Assembly (NCBI GenBank): GCA_024234735.1
Contig: JACKNV010000004.1
Coordinates: 204,710-268,709 of the forward strand
Reading direction: 5' to 3'
Length of the DNA stretch: 64,000 bases
DNA from: Pseudomonadales bacterium
GTDB taxonomy: Bacteria > Pseudomonadota > Gammaproteobacteria > Pseudomonadales > Halieaceae
Shown: one piece after another, positions 55,777 through 63,949 of the stretch
Numbering within the stretch: the stretch's first letter is position 1
Layout of the letters: each line of letters begins with the position of its first letter
Made by a program: the position numbers and the translations under genes
Notes under the pieces: generated by a model
Database searches by the model: none
What the model saw: the letters and a program-made list of their open reading frames with translations, nothing else
What the model was told of the DNA's origin: nothing

Positions 55777-56529
55777 GTGGCCGCGCCCGCCCCCCGGCTG
55801 CTCGAGCCGCAGGCACTGCGCCGGGGCCTGCTGGCCCTGGTGGCAACCCTGGCGACGCTGGGCCTGGCGGCGGAGCTGGGCTACGCCCTGGCCGGCGACG
55901 AGGACCCTTACGGCCTGGTGGCCTTCGCCGGCCTCAGCTACGAACAGAACCTGCCCACCTGGGCGGCATCCGCCCTGCTGCTGGGCTGCGCCGGACTGCT
56001 GTGGCTGATCGGCCGCGGCATCGCGCCCGGTGCGGGCCGCTGGCGCCGCCACTGGCTGGGGCTGGCGGCGGTGTTCGCCTGCCTGTCGCTGGACGAGGTG
56101 GCCGAAATCCACGAGCAGTGGGGCTGGCTGGATGCCGGCGACGGGCTGCTGTACTACAGCTGGGTTATTCCCGGCGCCGCGCTGGTGCTGGCCCTGGGGG
56201 TGATCTACCTGCCCTGGCTGCTGGCGCTGCCGGCCGCCACCCGGCGCCGCTGCGTGTGGGCGGCGCTCCTCTACCTGGGGGGGGTGCTGGGCATGGAGCT
56301 GCCGCTGGGCTACTGGACCGCCCGCCACGGCGCCGACAACCTCGGCTACGGCCTGATCGACTGGCTGGAGGAGACCCTGGAACTGGCCGGCGCCAGCGTC
56401 TTCCTGTACGCCCTGGCGCTGCACCTACTGGCGGAAGGCGCGCTGGTGTTCAGGCTGCAGCCGGGGCCGCAGCGGGGTGCGCCGCCGGCTCGTGCTCCAG
56501 GTACAGGCTCACCCAGGCCAGGGCCATGA
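55777..56529 (+). CDS. membrane protein, function unknown
   Basis: 250 residues from a GTG 7 bases after the previous stop. About six hydrophobic helices; a motif-like CLSLDEVAEIHEQWGW sits between helices 3 and 4, and the end is a Pro/Gly/Arg-rich tail. No family recognised. Its last 80 bases overlap the end of the convergent O-antigen ligase gene, so the tail may be read on both strands. Confidence 0.6.
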   Translation: MAAPAPRLLEPQALRRGLLALVATLATLGLAAELGYALAGDEDPYGLVAFAGLSYEQNLPTWAASALLLGCAGLLWLIGRGIAPGAGRWRRHWLGLAAVFACLSLDEVAEIHEQWGWLDAGDGLLYYSWVIPGAALVLALGVIYLPWLLALPAATRRRCVWAALLYLGGVLGMELPLGYWTARHGADNLGYGLIDWLEETLELAGASVFLYALALHLLAEGALVFRLQPGPQRGAPPARAPGTGSPRPGP

Positions 56530-57868
56530 GCACCACGAACAGGGCGGCATTAGCCGGGATCTGCAGGTTGAAATCCACCGCCGAGTGAATCAGCAGGGCC
56601 AGCATGCCCATGCCGGCGCCCAGCGCCACCCCCTTCATCAGCCGGTCGTGGCGCTGCCGCTGGGCCCGCAGCGCCACTCCCAGGGACAACAGCACCGCGC
56701 CACCGAGCAGCGCGGTGGCCGGCAAACCCAGCTCCACGGCGAACTCGGCGTAGTCGTTGTGGGCGTGGTCGTAGTACAGCGGCACCTCGCCGCGCTGGTA
56801 GATGGGGAATACCGCGTAAAAGCTGCCCGCCCCCACGCCGGTGACAGGGTAGTCGGCTATGGCGGTGAGGGCGTCGAACGACACCTCGTCGCGCTGCTCA
56901 CCCTGCAGGGTGGTCTGCTCCAGGCGCTGCACCACCCGCTCGATACCGAAGAAATTGCCCACCACCCACACGTCCACCAGCAGCAGGCTGGTGAACAGCA
57001 GCACGGTGCCCCGAGTGAGGCGGCGGGTGGCTACCACCCAGTACAGCGAGGCCAGGGTGAGGCTGATGAAAAACGCGGAGTTGCCCATGCGCGAGCGGGT
57101 CATCACCAGGCCGACCACCATCACCGTGAGGTAGATGCGCAACCGCACCTTCTCGCTGAGCAGGGTCTTGAGGGTGCGCCGGGTGGTGTCGCGCCAGTCG
57201 CGGTGACGGCGGTGGCGGCTGGCCAGGTTGGCCACCAGCAGGCCCACGCCCAGGGCAAGGGTCATCTCCAGGTAACCGGCCAGATGGTTGCGGTTGATAT
57301 AGGTGCCGGTGGCCGCGCCGCGGTTCACTTCCTTGAGGGTCAGGTAGTCGAAATCCATGCCCGACAGGGTGAGGAAGCTGCCATAGCTGGCCTGGAACAC
57401 GCCGCCGAGCACCACCGCCGCCAGCAGCAGGCGCACCCGCGCGGCGCTGCTGAGCAGCAGCAGGGTGAGGACGAAAACCTGCAGGTAGGTAAGCGTGAGC
57501 CCCAGGTTGACCCGGGTGGCGAAGCGCTCCAGGCTCAGGGTATTGCCCTCGAAGGCGGTGCCGTGCACGGCGGCCGCAGCGGGGGACAGCCAGCCCAGCA
57601 GGGCGGCGGGCAGCGGCATGCTCTGCAGCCTGATCCACAGGGCTACCAGGGCGAGCACCAGCACCACGGGCCAGGCGGCGCGCAGGGCACGGCTCAGTTG
57701 CAGGCGCCCGGCGGCGTACAACAGCAGGCAGCCCAGGGAGATAAGGGCCACCCAGATCTCCATCAGCGACCAGGACCAGGCCCGGTGACTGCCCCAGGGC
57801 AGGGGCAGCCATACCAGCAGGCCCACGAAGGCGTAGAACAGGTAGCGCTCCGCGGCGGCGGTGCTCAC
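56450..57868 (-). CDS. O-antigen ligase / Wzy-type family protein
   Basis: 472 residues, GTG start. Around 12 helices with the Wzy_C core: NRNHLAGYLEMTLALGVGLL, a cytosolic basic stretch, and the large periplasmic loop ITGVGAGSFYAVFPIYQ-like segment (here YPVTGVGAGSFYAVFP) with YYDHAHNDYAEFAVELGL, the catalytic-loop His region. It polymerises or ligates undecaprenyl-linked glycan. A lysine-rich secreted protein and a VpsP-like gene lie just upstream in the same direction. Confidence 0.88.
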   Translation of the reverse strand: MSTAAAERYLFYAFVGLLVWLPLPWGSHRAWSWSLMEIWVALISLGCLLLYAAGRLQLSRALRAAWPVVLVLALVALWIRLQSMPLPAALLGWLSPAAAAVHGTAFEGNTLSLERFATRVNLGLTLTYLQVFVLTLLLLSSAARVRLLLAAVVLGGVFQASYGSFLTLSGMDFDYLTLKEVNRGAATGTYINRNHLAGYLEMTLALGVGLLVANLASRHRRHRDWRDTTRRTLKTLLSEKVRLRIYLTVMVVGLVMTRSRMGNSAFFISLTLASLYWVVATRRLTRGTVLLFTSLLLVDVWVVGNFFGIERVVQRLEQTTLQGEQRDEVSFDALTAIADYPVTGVGAGSFYAVFPIYQRGEVPLYYDHAHNDYAEFAVELGLPATALLGGAVLLSLGVALRAQRQRHDRLMKGVALGAGMGMLALLIHSAVDFNLQIPANAALFVVLMALAWVSLYLEHEPAAHPAAAPAAA

Positions 57869-57880
57869 CGGGCTACTCCA

Positions 57881-58207
57881 TCAGGAGGGGCTGGGCTTTT
57901 TCTTCTTGTGCTTTTTTTTCTTCTTTTTCTTTTTCTTCTTTTTATCGTTCTTGTTGTTGTCGTTCTTGCCCTGGCCGTCCCGGTCGTCGTCGCTTTTGCC
58001 TTTGCCTTTGCCTTTCTGCTTCTTCTTGTTCTTGCTGCCCTGGCTGCCGTTGCCTTCGCGGTCCTGGTCGCGATCCCGGTCGGCGTTGCCATCGCGATCG
58101 AACGACAGCAGATCCATGCTCACCGCCGGATCGACAGCGGCCTGCACCAGGTGCCCAGGCAGCAGCAGTGCCAGTGCAAACCCCAGCAACATTATCAGTT
58201 TGGTCAT
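57881..58207 (-). CDS. small secreted lysine-rich protein
   Basis: 108 residues from the ATG at 58207, with a G-rich ribosome site. Signal peptide (LIMLLGFALALLLPGHLVQA), a short mature start (AVDPAVSMDLLSF), an Asp/Arg/Asn-rich middle (DRDGNADRDRDQDREGN) and then an almost pure lysine tail (runs of 11 and 4 lysines split by one His) ending PSPS. The mRNA tail is a long A-rich tract. No family recognised. A polycation exported beside the glycan ligase might bind acidic polysaccharide. The gene stops 12 bases before the O-antigen ligase start. Confidence 0.65.
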   Translation of the reverse strand: MTKLIMLLGFALALLLPGHLVQAAVDPAVSMDLLSFDRDGNADRDRDQDREGNGSQGSKNKKKQKGKGKGKSDDDRDGQGKNDNNKNDKKKKKKKKKKKHKKKKPSPS

Positions 58208-58275
58208 GTAACCAGCCCCCCCTACAGGTGATGTTCGGTGTTGCCTTGCCATGCGCCGGGGCACGCCCGCCGCAA

Positions 58276-58914
58276 TCAATACCCCAGTTGCTGACCAAGG
58301 TCGACGCCGGCGGTGGCGTCGGCCTCGCGCTGCGCCCGCACCTGCTCGAAGTTGGTGCGCTGCACTATGATTGACCGGGTGACGTCGTCCAGTTCTCCCC
58401 ACGACTCGATACCCAGGTCGATCACCAGGCCCACCTGGTCGCCGCGCTGCGACCCGAAGCGCACCATCTGCCGCAGGGCAAGCTGGTAATCGGCGTCGGT
58501 ATACAGGCCCTCGTTGTACTTGATGAGCGCCAGGTCATCCCAGTCGCGCACCCAGGTGGGGCGCTGCCGCAGCGACTGGAGGTAGGCCCGGCTGCCCAGG
58601 TACACCGCCTCGTTGACCTGCCGCGCGTCCAGGGCGTCGCCGCCGAGGCGCTGGGTGTACAGGTCACCCAGGTTGGCGAGCAGTTCGGGGTCGTCCGGCA
58701 TATAGCGAAGCGCACCGGCCAGCGCCTGGCGCTGCGGCTGCCAAGCGGCATCGTCCGGGTCGATATCCCAGTGCTGCCACCACGCCAGGCGGGCCACCGC
58801 GGGGTAGGCCAGGGCCTCGGCCAGCAAACGCCGCCCGCTCCACTGCAACTGCTGAAGCAACAACAGTGCCAACAGGCAAAACACCAGGACATCGAGTAGC
58901 GGGCGAAGTCTCAT
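58276..58914 (-). CDS. membrane-anchored polysaccharide biosynthesis protein, VpsP-like
   Basis: 212 residues from the ATG at 58914. One N-terminal membrane helix ([19 protein letters not shown]) then an all-helical periplasmic domain with TPR-like spacing ([44 protein letters not shown]). Layout and position next to an O-antigen ligase gene resemble VpsP of vibrio exopolysaccharide clusters; the name is tentative. Confidence 0.55.
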   Translation of the reverse strand: MRLRPLLDVLVFCLLALLLLQQLQWSGRRLLAEALAYPAVARLAWWQHWDIDPDDAAWQPQRQALAGALRYMPDDPELLANLGDLYTQRLGGDALDARQVNEAVYLGSRAYLQSLRQRPTWVRDWDDLALIKYNEGLYTDADYQLALRQMVRFGSQRGDQVGLVIDLGIESWGELDDVTRSIIVQRTNFEQVRAQREADATAGVDLGQQLGY

Positions 58915-59140
58915 ACAGCTAAAAAGTCTAGACCCAGTCAGTGCAGACGCAAGAAACCTGTCAAATTTTATGCCCGGGAACGTGAACTGGGTCACGGTGG
59001 AGCGTTGTTCCCCTGCCGCCACCCCAAACAGATCAAATAAACGCCGATCTTGCCAGATAAGCCTGAACATCCACCCCGATCGCGGTTATCATTTTGCCGT
59101 TAACAACACAAAAAAACCCCACAGAGGCACCCCGCAACCC

Positions 59141-60103
59141 ATGAGCAAACGCATTTTCGTCGCCGGCCACAACGGCATGGTGGGCTCCGCCCTGGTTCGC
59201 CAGCTGAACCAGGACCCCGCCAACGAGATCGTCACCCGCACCCGGGCCGAGCTGGATTTGACCAATCAGCAGGGGGTGGCGGAGCTGTTCGCCGGCGAGC
59301 GGATTGACGAGGTGTACCTGGGGGCGGCCAAGGTGGGGGGCATCCACGCCAACGACACCTACCCGGCGGAGTTCATCTACGACAACCTGATGGTGGAGTG
59401 TAACGTGGTGCACCAGGCGTGGCGCCACGGGGTACGCAAGCTACTGTTCCTGGGCAGCTCGTGCATCTACCCACGGCTGGCGCAGCAGCCCATGGTGGAA
59501 AGCGAACTGATGCAGGGCTCGCTGGAGCCCACCAACGAGCCCTACGCCCTGGCCAAGATCGCCGGCATCAAGCTGTGCGAGAGCTACGACCGCCAGTACG
59601 GCACCGACTACCGCAGCGTGATGCCCACCAACCTGTACGGCCCCGGCGACAACTACCACCCGGAAAACAGCCACGTGATCCCCGCCCTGCTGCGGCGCTT
59701 TCACGAGGCCAAGGAAAGCGGCGCCGACACCATCACCATCTGGGGCACCGGCAAGGCGCTGCGGGAATTCCTGCACGTGGACGACATGGCCCGCGCTTGC
59801 GTGCACGTGATGAACCTGCCGAAGGACGAGTACCAGGCGGTGACCGAGCCGCGCCTGTCGCACATCAACGTGGGCTCGGGGGTGGACTGCTCCATTGCCG
59901 AGCTGGTGAGCAGCATCGCCGAGGTGACCGGCTTCACAGGCAGGATCGAATACGACACCAGCAAACCCGACGGCGCCCCGCGCAAGCTCATGGACAACAG
60001 CAAGCTCAGGGCCCTGGGCTGGCAGCCACAGTTCAGCCTGAAGGACGGCCTGCGCGATGCCTACCAGTGGTATGTGGACAATATCGACAGCGCCAGGCGG
60101 TAG
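59141..60103 (+). CDS. fcl: GDP-L-fucose synthase
   Basis: 320 residues from ATG 59141 (AGAGG upstream). [17 protein letters not shown](P) motif, [25 protein letters not shown] and catalytic Tyr135-x3-Lys139 (YALAK). Converts GDP-4-keto-6-deoxymannose to GDP-L-fucose. The gmd gene that makes its substrate follows 1 base after its stop. Confidence 0.94.
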   Translation: MSKRIFVAGHNGMVGSALVRQLNQDPANEIVTRTRAELDLTNQQGVAELFAGERIDEVYLGAAKVGGIHANDTYPAEFIYDNLMVECNVVHQAWRHGVRKLLFLGSSCIYPRLAQQPMVESELMQGSLEPTNEPYALAKIAGIKLCESYDRQYGTDYRSVMPTNLYGPGDNYHPENSHVIPALLRRFHEAKESGADTITIWGTGKALREFLHVDDMARACVHVMNLPKDEYQAVTEPRLSHINVGSGVDCSIAELVSSIAEVTGFTGRIEYDTSKPDGAPRKLMDNSKLRALGWQPQFSLKDGLRDAYQWYVDNIDSARR

Positions 60104-60104
60104 C

Positions 60105-61247
60105 GTGGCCGCCCACAACGACCAGAAAACCGCCCTCATCACCGGCGTTACCGGCCAGGACGGCTCATACCTGGCGGAGCTGCTGCTGGAAAAGGGCTAC
60201 GCCGTGCACGGCATCAAGCGCCGGGCCTCGAGCTTCAACACCGCGCGGGTCGACCACCTCTACCACGACCCCCACGCCAGCGGGCGCAACTTCACCCTGC
60301 ACTACGGCGATTTGACCGACACCAGCAACATCACCCGCATCATCCAGCAGGTGCAGCCCGACGAGATCTACAACCTGGGCGCCCAGAGCCACGTGGCGGT
60401 GAGCTTCGAGGAGCCCGAATACACCGCCGACGTGGACGGCATCGGCACCCTGCGGGTGCTGGAGGCGGTGCGCCTGCTGGGGCTGGAGCACAGGACCCGC
60501 ATCTACCAGGCCAGCACCTCGGAGCTGTACGGCCTGGTGCAGCAGACGCCGCAGACCGAGCGCACCCCCTTCTACCCTCGCTCGCCCTACGGGGTAGCCA
60601 AGCTGTACGCCTACTGGATCACGGTGAACTACCGCGAGGCCTACGGCATGTACTGCTGCAACGGCATCTTGTTCAACCACGAGAGCCCGCGCCGCGGCGA
60701 GACCTTCGTCAGCCGCAAGATCACCCGCGGCCTGGCCAACGTCAGCCAGGGCCTGGATGCGTGCCTGTACATGGGCAACCTGGACGCCCGCCGCGACTGG
60801 GGCCACGCCCGCGACTACGTGGAGATGCAGTGGCTGATGCTGCAGCAGCAGGAGCCCCGGGACTACGTGATCGCCACCGGCCAGCAGACCTCGGTGCGCG
60901 ACTTCATCGAGCGCTCGGCGCAGCAACTGGGCATCACCCTGCGCTTCGAGGGCAGCGGCACGGACGAGAAAGGCATCGTGGAGAATATCGATGCGGCAAA
61001 AGCCGACCCCGGCATCACCGTCAAGCCCGGCGACACCGCCGTGGCCATCGACCCGCGCTACTACCGCCCGGCGGAGGTGGAAACCCTGCTGGGCGACCCC
61101 AGCCTGGCAAAGGAGCAACTGGGCTGGCAGCCCACCACCACCCTGGACGAGATGATCGAAGAGATGGTGGCCAGCGACCTGGCGGTGGCGAAGAAGAACC
61201 GGTTGTTAAGGGAGAGTGGTTACGAGGTAAATCACGCGCGGGAGTAA
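60105..61247 (+). CDS. gmd: GDP-mannose 4,6-dehydratase
   Basis: 380 residues from a GTG just after the fcl stop (AGGCGG upstream). [35 protein letters not shown], Tyr162-x3-Lys166 (YGVAK), [17 protein letters not shown] are all canonical. First step from GDP-mannose to GDP-fucose. Order fcl-gmd and 1-base spacing imply one operon. Last gene of the glycan locus before accessory DNA. Confidence 0.94.
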   Translation: MAAHNDQKTALITGVTGQDGSYLAELLLEKGYAVHGIKRRASSFNTARVDHLYHDPHASGRNFTLHYGDLTDTSNITRIIQQVQPDEIYNLGAQSHVAVSFEEPEYTADVDGIGTLRVLEAVRLLGLEHRTRIYQASTSELYGLVQQTPQTERTPFYPRSPYGVAKLYAYWITVNYREAYGMYCCNGILFNHESPRRGETFVSRKITRGLANVSQGLDACLYMGNLDARRDWGHARDYVEMQWLMLQQQEPRDYVIATGQQTSVRDFIERSAQQLGITLRFEGSGTDEKGIVENIDAAKADPGITVKPGDTAVAIDPRYYRPAEVETLLGDPSLAKEQLGWQPTTTLDEMIEEMVASDLAVAKKNRLLRESGYEVNHARE

Positions 61248-61267
61248 CGGGTTGTTGTGGGGCGAAG

Positions 61268-61534
61268 TCATTTTTCGTAATGGTACCGGCAAGAGATGAT
61301 CGTCAACTGATTATCATTCACCGCATAGACGAGACGATTCGTTTCGTCGATTCTGCGTGACCAAAATCCGGCCAGGTTCTCCTTCAGTGGTTCCGGCTTG
61401 CCCATCCCCTCGAATGGACTTCGCTGCACGTCGGCGACTAATTTGTTGATCCTCCTAAGCGTCTTCCGGTCCTGCCCCTGCCAGTATACGTAGTCTGACC
61501 AGGCCTCCCTGGTCCAGGACAGAATATCAGTCAC
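61268..61534 (-). CDS. yoeB: YoeB-family mRNA interferase toxin
   Basis: 88 residues. The RelE-superfamily fold with conserved ...GKPEPLKENLAGFWSRRI, R-L-V-Y and the C-terminal catalytic HYEK is YoeB. It would cleave mRNA on the ribosome. It overlaps the antitoxin gene by 8 bases, downstream of it as usual. Confidence 0.9.
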   Translation of the reverse strand: MTDILSWTREAWSDYVYWQGQDRKTLRRINKLVADVQRSPFEGMGKPEPLKENLAGFWSRRIDETNRLVYAVNDNQLTIISCRYHYEK

Positions 61535-61781
61535 CGATCAGTTCGCGCTCAACTGTTTTACCTGATTGAAACTGCTTTATCGATTTTGCAAGGTGAGCCG
61601 CATTTGCGGGGCTTTTCAGCAGATGTACTGTTTCCATCAGGCTATTGAATTGATCCAGGGACATCACGACTGCATCATCCGCATCCCTACGGGAGATAAT
61701 CGTATAATCCTGATCGTTGGCTACCCGATCCAGAACGCTCTTTAGTCTATTTCTAGCGTCCGAAAAGCTCACAACTTTCAT
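61527..61781 (-). CDS. yefM: YefM-family antitoxin
   Basis: 84 residues. Phd/YefM DNA-binding N-terminus (VVSFSDARNRLKSVLDRVAND, YTIISRRDADDAVVMSLDQFNSL) and a C-terminal toxin-binding helix (LAKSIKQFQSGK). It represses its own promoter and neutralises YoeB. Confidence 0.9.
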   Translation of the reverse strand: MKVVSFSDARNRLKSVLDRVANDQDYTIISRRDADDAVVMSLDQFNSLMETVHLLKSPANAAHLAKSIKQFQSGKTVERELIGD

Positions 61782-61794
61782 AGCACAGCCCTCA

Positions 61795-61831
61795 CTTGTA
61801 CGTTACAGCGGACAAGTATAACTTGTACAAG
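61795..61831. promoter_or_regulatory. yefM-yoeB operator
   Basis: CTTGTACAAG (61822-61831) is a perfect palindrome with the TGTACA core known for YefM; a second, half-site CTTGTACG lies at 61795-61802, just before the yefM start. Confidence 0.75.
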
Positions 61832-61859
61832 ATTTTGTGCAAGACCGCCAACCTCAATT

Positions 61860-62237
61860 TCAGGATGGACCGGTATTCACCAACAACCAGGCCCGCAGAT
61901 TCTCAAAGTTGACTCCACCGGAATCATAGAGATCCAGGATGAAAGCCTGCGCTTCGTCGTCGCTGGCGGTAACATCCAGCCCGTTGATCGCCAGGAATAC
62001 AAAGGTCGCGGCAAACGCGGTGCGCTTGTTGCCATCTACGAACGGATGGTTTTGTGAAAGGCTTTCCCACAGCGCGGCAACCGCATCGACCAGCGTCTCG
62101 TAATAGCCCGTGCGGGGACGAAACAATGCCGCCTCGAGAAGCCCGGGATCCCTGATGCCATGCGCCCCACCGTACCGCTCGATCTGGTCTTCGTGTATGG
62201 CGAGCAGATCTTCGACCAGGATGTAGTCGAAGCTCAC
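61860..62237 (-). CDS. doc: Doc/Fic-type death-on-curing toxin
   Basis: 125 residues with HPFVDGNKRT, the Doc variant of the Fic motif. Doc proteins phosphorylate elongation factor Tu and stop translation. LLAIHEDQIERYGG at the start and FLAINGLDV are typical. Its start overlaps the stop of the RHH gene by 4 bases. The partner is not the usual Phd. Confidence 0.88.
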   Translation of the reverse strand: MSFDYILVEDLLAIHEDQIERYGGAHGIRDPGLLEAALFRPRTGYYETLVDAVAALWESLSQNHPFVDGNKRTAFAATFVFLAINGLDVTASDDEAQAFILDLYDSGGVNFENLRAWLLVNTGPS

Positions 62238-62467
62238 TGCGCCAGTTTCTTATACAACCCGGAATAACGCTCGGTGCTTTTCAGGTACGCCTGCATGACA
62301 TGCTCCCGCCCCCGGGGCACGGAAGACTGCCTGGCCTCGAGGTGCTCTCGCAGGGCATCCTCCACCACCGCCTGAATCTGGCGACCTTCCGACTTCGCAA
62401 GCTGGCGCACCGCTTTCAACAGCTCTGCGTCGACCTGGGTGGCAAATTTTTCTCTCGTCGCGGACAT
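62234..62467 (-). CDS. ribbon-helix-helix antitoxin paired with doc
   Basis: 77 residues. KFATQVDAELLKAVRQLAKSEGRQ carries the beta strand and helix of an RHH (CopG/Arc-like) DNA-binding domain; a charged C-terminal tail (REHVMQAYLKSTERYSGLYKKL) should bind the toxin. It precedes doc and has a palindromic operator upstream. Confidence 0.75.
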   Translation of the reverse strand: MSATREKFATQVDAELLKAVRQLAKSEGRQIQAVVEDALREHLEARQSSVPRGREHVMQAYLKSTERYSGLYKKLAQ

Positions 62468-62480
62468 CGGCCACGCTCCA

Positions 62481-62506
62481 TCATGATAAATCTTGATTTG
62501 TCATGA
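62481..62506. promoter_or_regulatory. operator of the RHH-doc pair
   Basis: A 26-base imperfect palindrome, TCATGA-TAAATC-TT-GATTTG-TCATGA, starts 14 bases before the antitoxin ATG. It deviates from perfect symmetry only in the central TT and one T/G pair. It suits two RHH dimers. Confidence 0.65.
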
Positions 62507-62586
62507 TACAGATCGATGCCATCATCAACAAGGCTCACTGACCTTGGACATAAGCGGATAACGCTCCGGATGCTTGAGAGCCGGCC

Positions 62587-62700
62587 ATCAAAACCAGCCA
62601 AAAAATCTCCGCGGAAACGCCCCCAAAACCATCGGGCAATCAACAAGGAAACGTAAACCCGGACTAAACCCGACAGCCGTAACGAAGATCAGCCCAGCAC
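62587..62700. repeat. direct repeat unit R, copy 1 (DUF1640 array flank)
   Basis: CATCAAAACCAGCC-AAAAAATCTCCGCGG recurs at 63950, and AAAAAATCTCCGCGG with a following ATCGGGCAATCAA-AAGGAA stretch recurs at 63418. It marks the downstream side of each DUF1640 copy. Confidence 0.7.
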
Positions 62701-62850
62701 GTTTTGAACCAGGGGAATGAAGATGCCCGCCATCAGCAGGGCCAGCTTCTCTGCTTTCCAGGTAGTCCTTTGTCACCAACGAATCGAAGTTGTGGATGAA
62801 CATTCTGGTCACCCCCTTTGCCACCACCTCGGCCTGCTCGCGGACCAGGC
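62689..62850 (-). pseudogene. truncated, frameshifted DUF1640 gene
   Basis: Reads REQAEVVAKGVTRMFIHNFDSL then VTKDYLES like the intact copy at 63541, but it begins mid-gene right after the stop of the copy at 62851 and lacks the coiled coil. After a frameshift it still ends with a membrane-helix tail (LALLMAGIFIPLVQNVLG, stop at 62689). It looks like the product of recombination between repeated copies. Confidence 0.8.
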
Positions 62851-63192
62851 CTAACCCACCCAGACGAACAACTTCTGCAGAGCGGGTATGACCGTGGCGG
62901 CAATGATGATGCCGCCCATGATATAGAGCTTACCGAATCTGGCTTCCACGTCCTTGAAGCGAAGCTCCATTTTCGTATCCACGTCTTTGAAGCGAAGCTC
63001 CATGGTCGAAAGTATGCGAGACTCGAACTCCGCAAAGCGCGTATCCAGATAATCGCGTGTTACCAGGGCGTCAAAATTCTGCACAAACATGGCTGTTCCT
63101 ACCTGCGCCACCAACTCCGCCTGCTCGCGGGTAAAGCCCGACTGTTCGAGTGCGTGGGTGTACTCCAGTGGATCAAATGCTATCGCAGCCAT
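62851..63192 (-). CDS. DUF1640-type coiled-coil membrane protein, copy 1
   Basis: 113 residues from ATG 63192 (GGAG upstream). Opening AFDPLEYTHALEQSGFTREQAELVAQ, then VQNFDALVTRDYLDTRFAEFESRI, a coiled coil with duplicated MELRFKDV, and a C-terminal membrane helix (LYIMGGIIIAATVIPALQKLF). The plan matches DUF1640/CCDC90-like proteins; role unknown in bacteria. Confidence 0.75.
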   Translation of the reverse strand: MAAIAFDPLEYTHALEQSGFTREQAELVAQVGTAMFVQNFDALVTRDYLDTRFAEFESRILSTMELRFKDVDTKMELRFKDVEARFGKLYIMGGIIIAATVIPALQKLFVWVG

Positions 63193-63275
63193 GACCATGC
63201 TCCAAGCGGTTTTGCTAAACCCTACTCCCCAAACCTTATCAGCGGAACATCAGAACCGGCCTCGGAACCCTGTAG

Positions 63276-63417
63276 GGTCGAATTCATTCGACCAATGAAT
63301 CGCCGCGCAAAACCACAACACCTGGGCCGAATGAATTCGGCCCTACGGGGGGTACCCGGGCCGAATGAATTCGGCCCTACGGGGGGAGCGGTGCTGTAGG
63401 GTCGAATTCATTCGACC
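63276..63417. repeat. cluster of four GAATTC palindromes
   Basis: GGTCGAATTCATTCGACC at 63276-63293 and 63400-63417, and GGCCGAATGAATTCGGCC at 63325-63342 and 63359-63376. The first type is preceded by GTAG, the second followed by its complement CTAC, so copies 1 and 4 point one way and 2 and 3 the other. A typical REP-like palindrome cluster. Confidence 0.85.
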
Positions 63418-63530
63418 AAAAAATCTCCGCGGAGACGCCATCAAGGCTATCGGGCAATCAATAAGGAAGTGTCGTAACCCCGGCCGGAGAGCACCTGTCG
63501 GTACGTTGATCAGGCCAGCACAGAGGGTAG
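63418..63530. repeat. direct repeat unit R, copy 2
   Basis: Begins AAAATCTCCGCGGAGACGCC directly after the last palindrome and stays alignable with copy 1 through ATCGGGCAATCAA-AAGGAA to the GATCAG-CCAGCAC segment before the DUF1640 stop. Confidence 0.7.
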
Positions 63531-63540
63531 AAAAAGCAGT

Positions 63541-63894
63541 TCAGCCAAGGAAACTGCGAAGCAGCGGCACCACGACACAAGCCAGCGTCAGGCCCTGCAT
63601 CCAGTACACCAGGTTGAACCTGCCCTGCATGCGCTCAAATCGCACATCCACCGCAGCGAAGCGCCGGTCGATACCACCTGCCATCTCCGTGAAGCGCCGG
63701 TCCATTTTCACCTCGATGCGGGTCTCGAACTCGGTGAAGCGGGTATCGAGATAATCCCGCGTCACCAACGTATCGAAATTGTGGATGAACATTCTGGTCA
63801 CCCCCTTTGCCACCACCTCGGCCTGCTCGCGGGGCATGCCCACCGCCTCGAGCTGGTGCGCGTATTCCAGCGAGTCAAATGCCACTGCCGACAT
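63541..63894 (-). CDS. DUF1640-type coiled-coil membrane protein, copy 2
   Basis: 117 residues from ATG 63894 (GGAGG upstream). AFDSLEYAHQLEAVGMPREQAEVVAKGV, MFIHNFDTLVTRDYLDTRF, coiled coil with MDRRFTEM...IDRRFAAVDVRFERM, and a C-terminal helix (VYWMQGLTLACVVVPLLRSFL). Close paralogue of the copy at 62851 and nearly identical at DNA level to the broken copy at 62689 over its middle. Confidence 0.78.
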   Translation of the reverse strand: MSAVAFDSLEYAHQLEAVGMPREQAEVVAKGVTRMFIHNFDTLVTRDYLDTRFTEFETRIEVKMDRRFTEMAGGIDRRFAAVDVRFERMQGRFNLVYWMQGLTLACVVVPLLRSFLG

Positions 63895-63949
63895 GGTACG
63901 CCTCCGATCTGCCTGCACCAACCATAGCAAAACCGGTAAATCTGGCGAA

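Noticed and set aside
58970..59140. N-terminal extension of GDP-fucose synthase
   Set aside because: The family starts with the [17 protein letters not shown] segment at 59141, which has its own ribosome site.
62588..62827. A complete 79-residue gene from the frame starting VAKGVTRMF
   Set aside because: Comparison with the copy at 63541 shows a start inside the gene, a missing coiled coil and a frameshift, so it is a pseudogene fragment.
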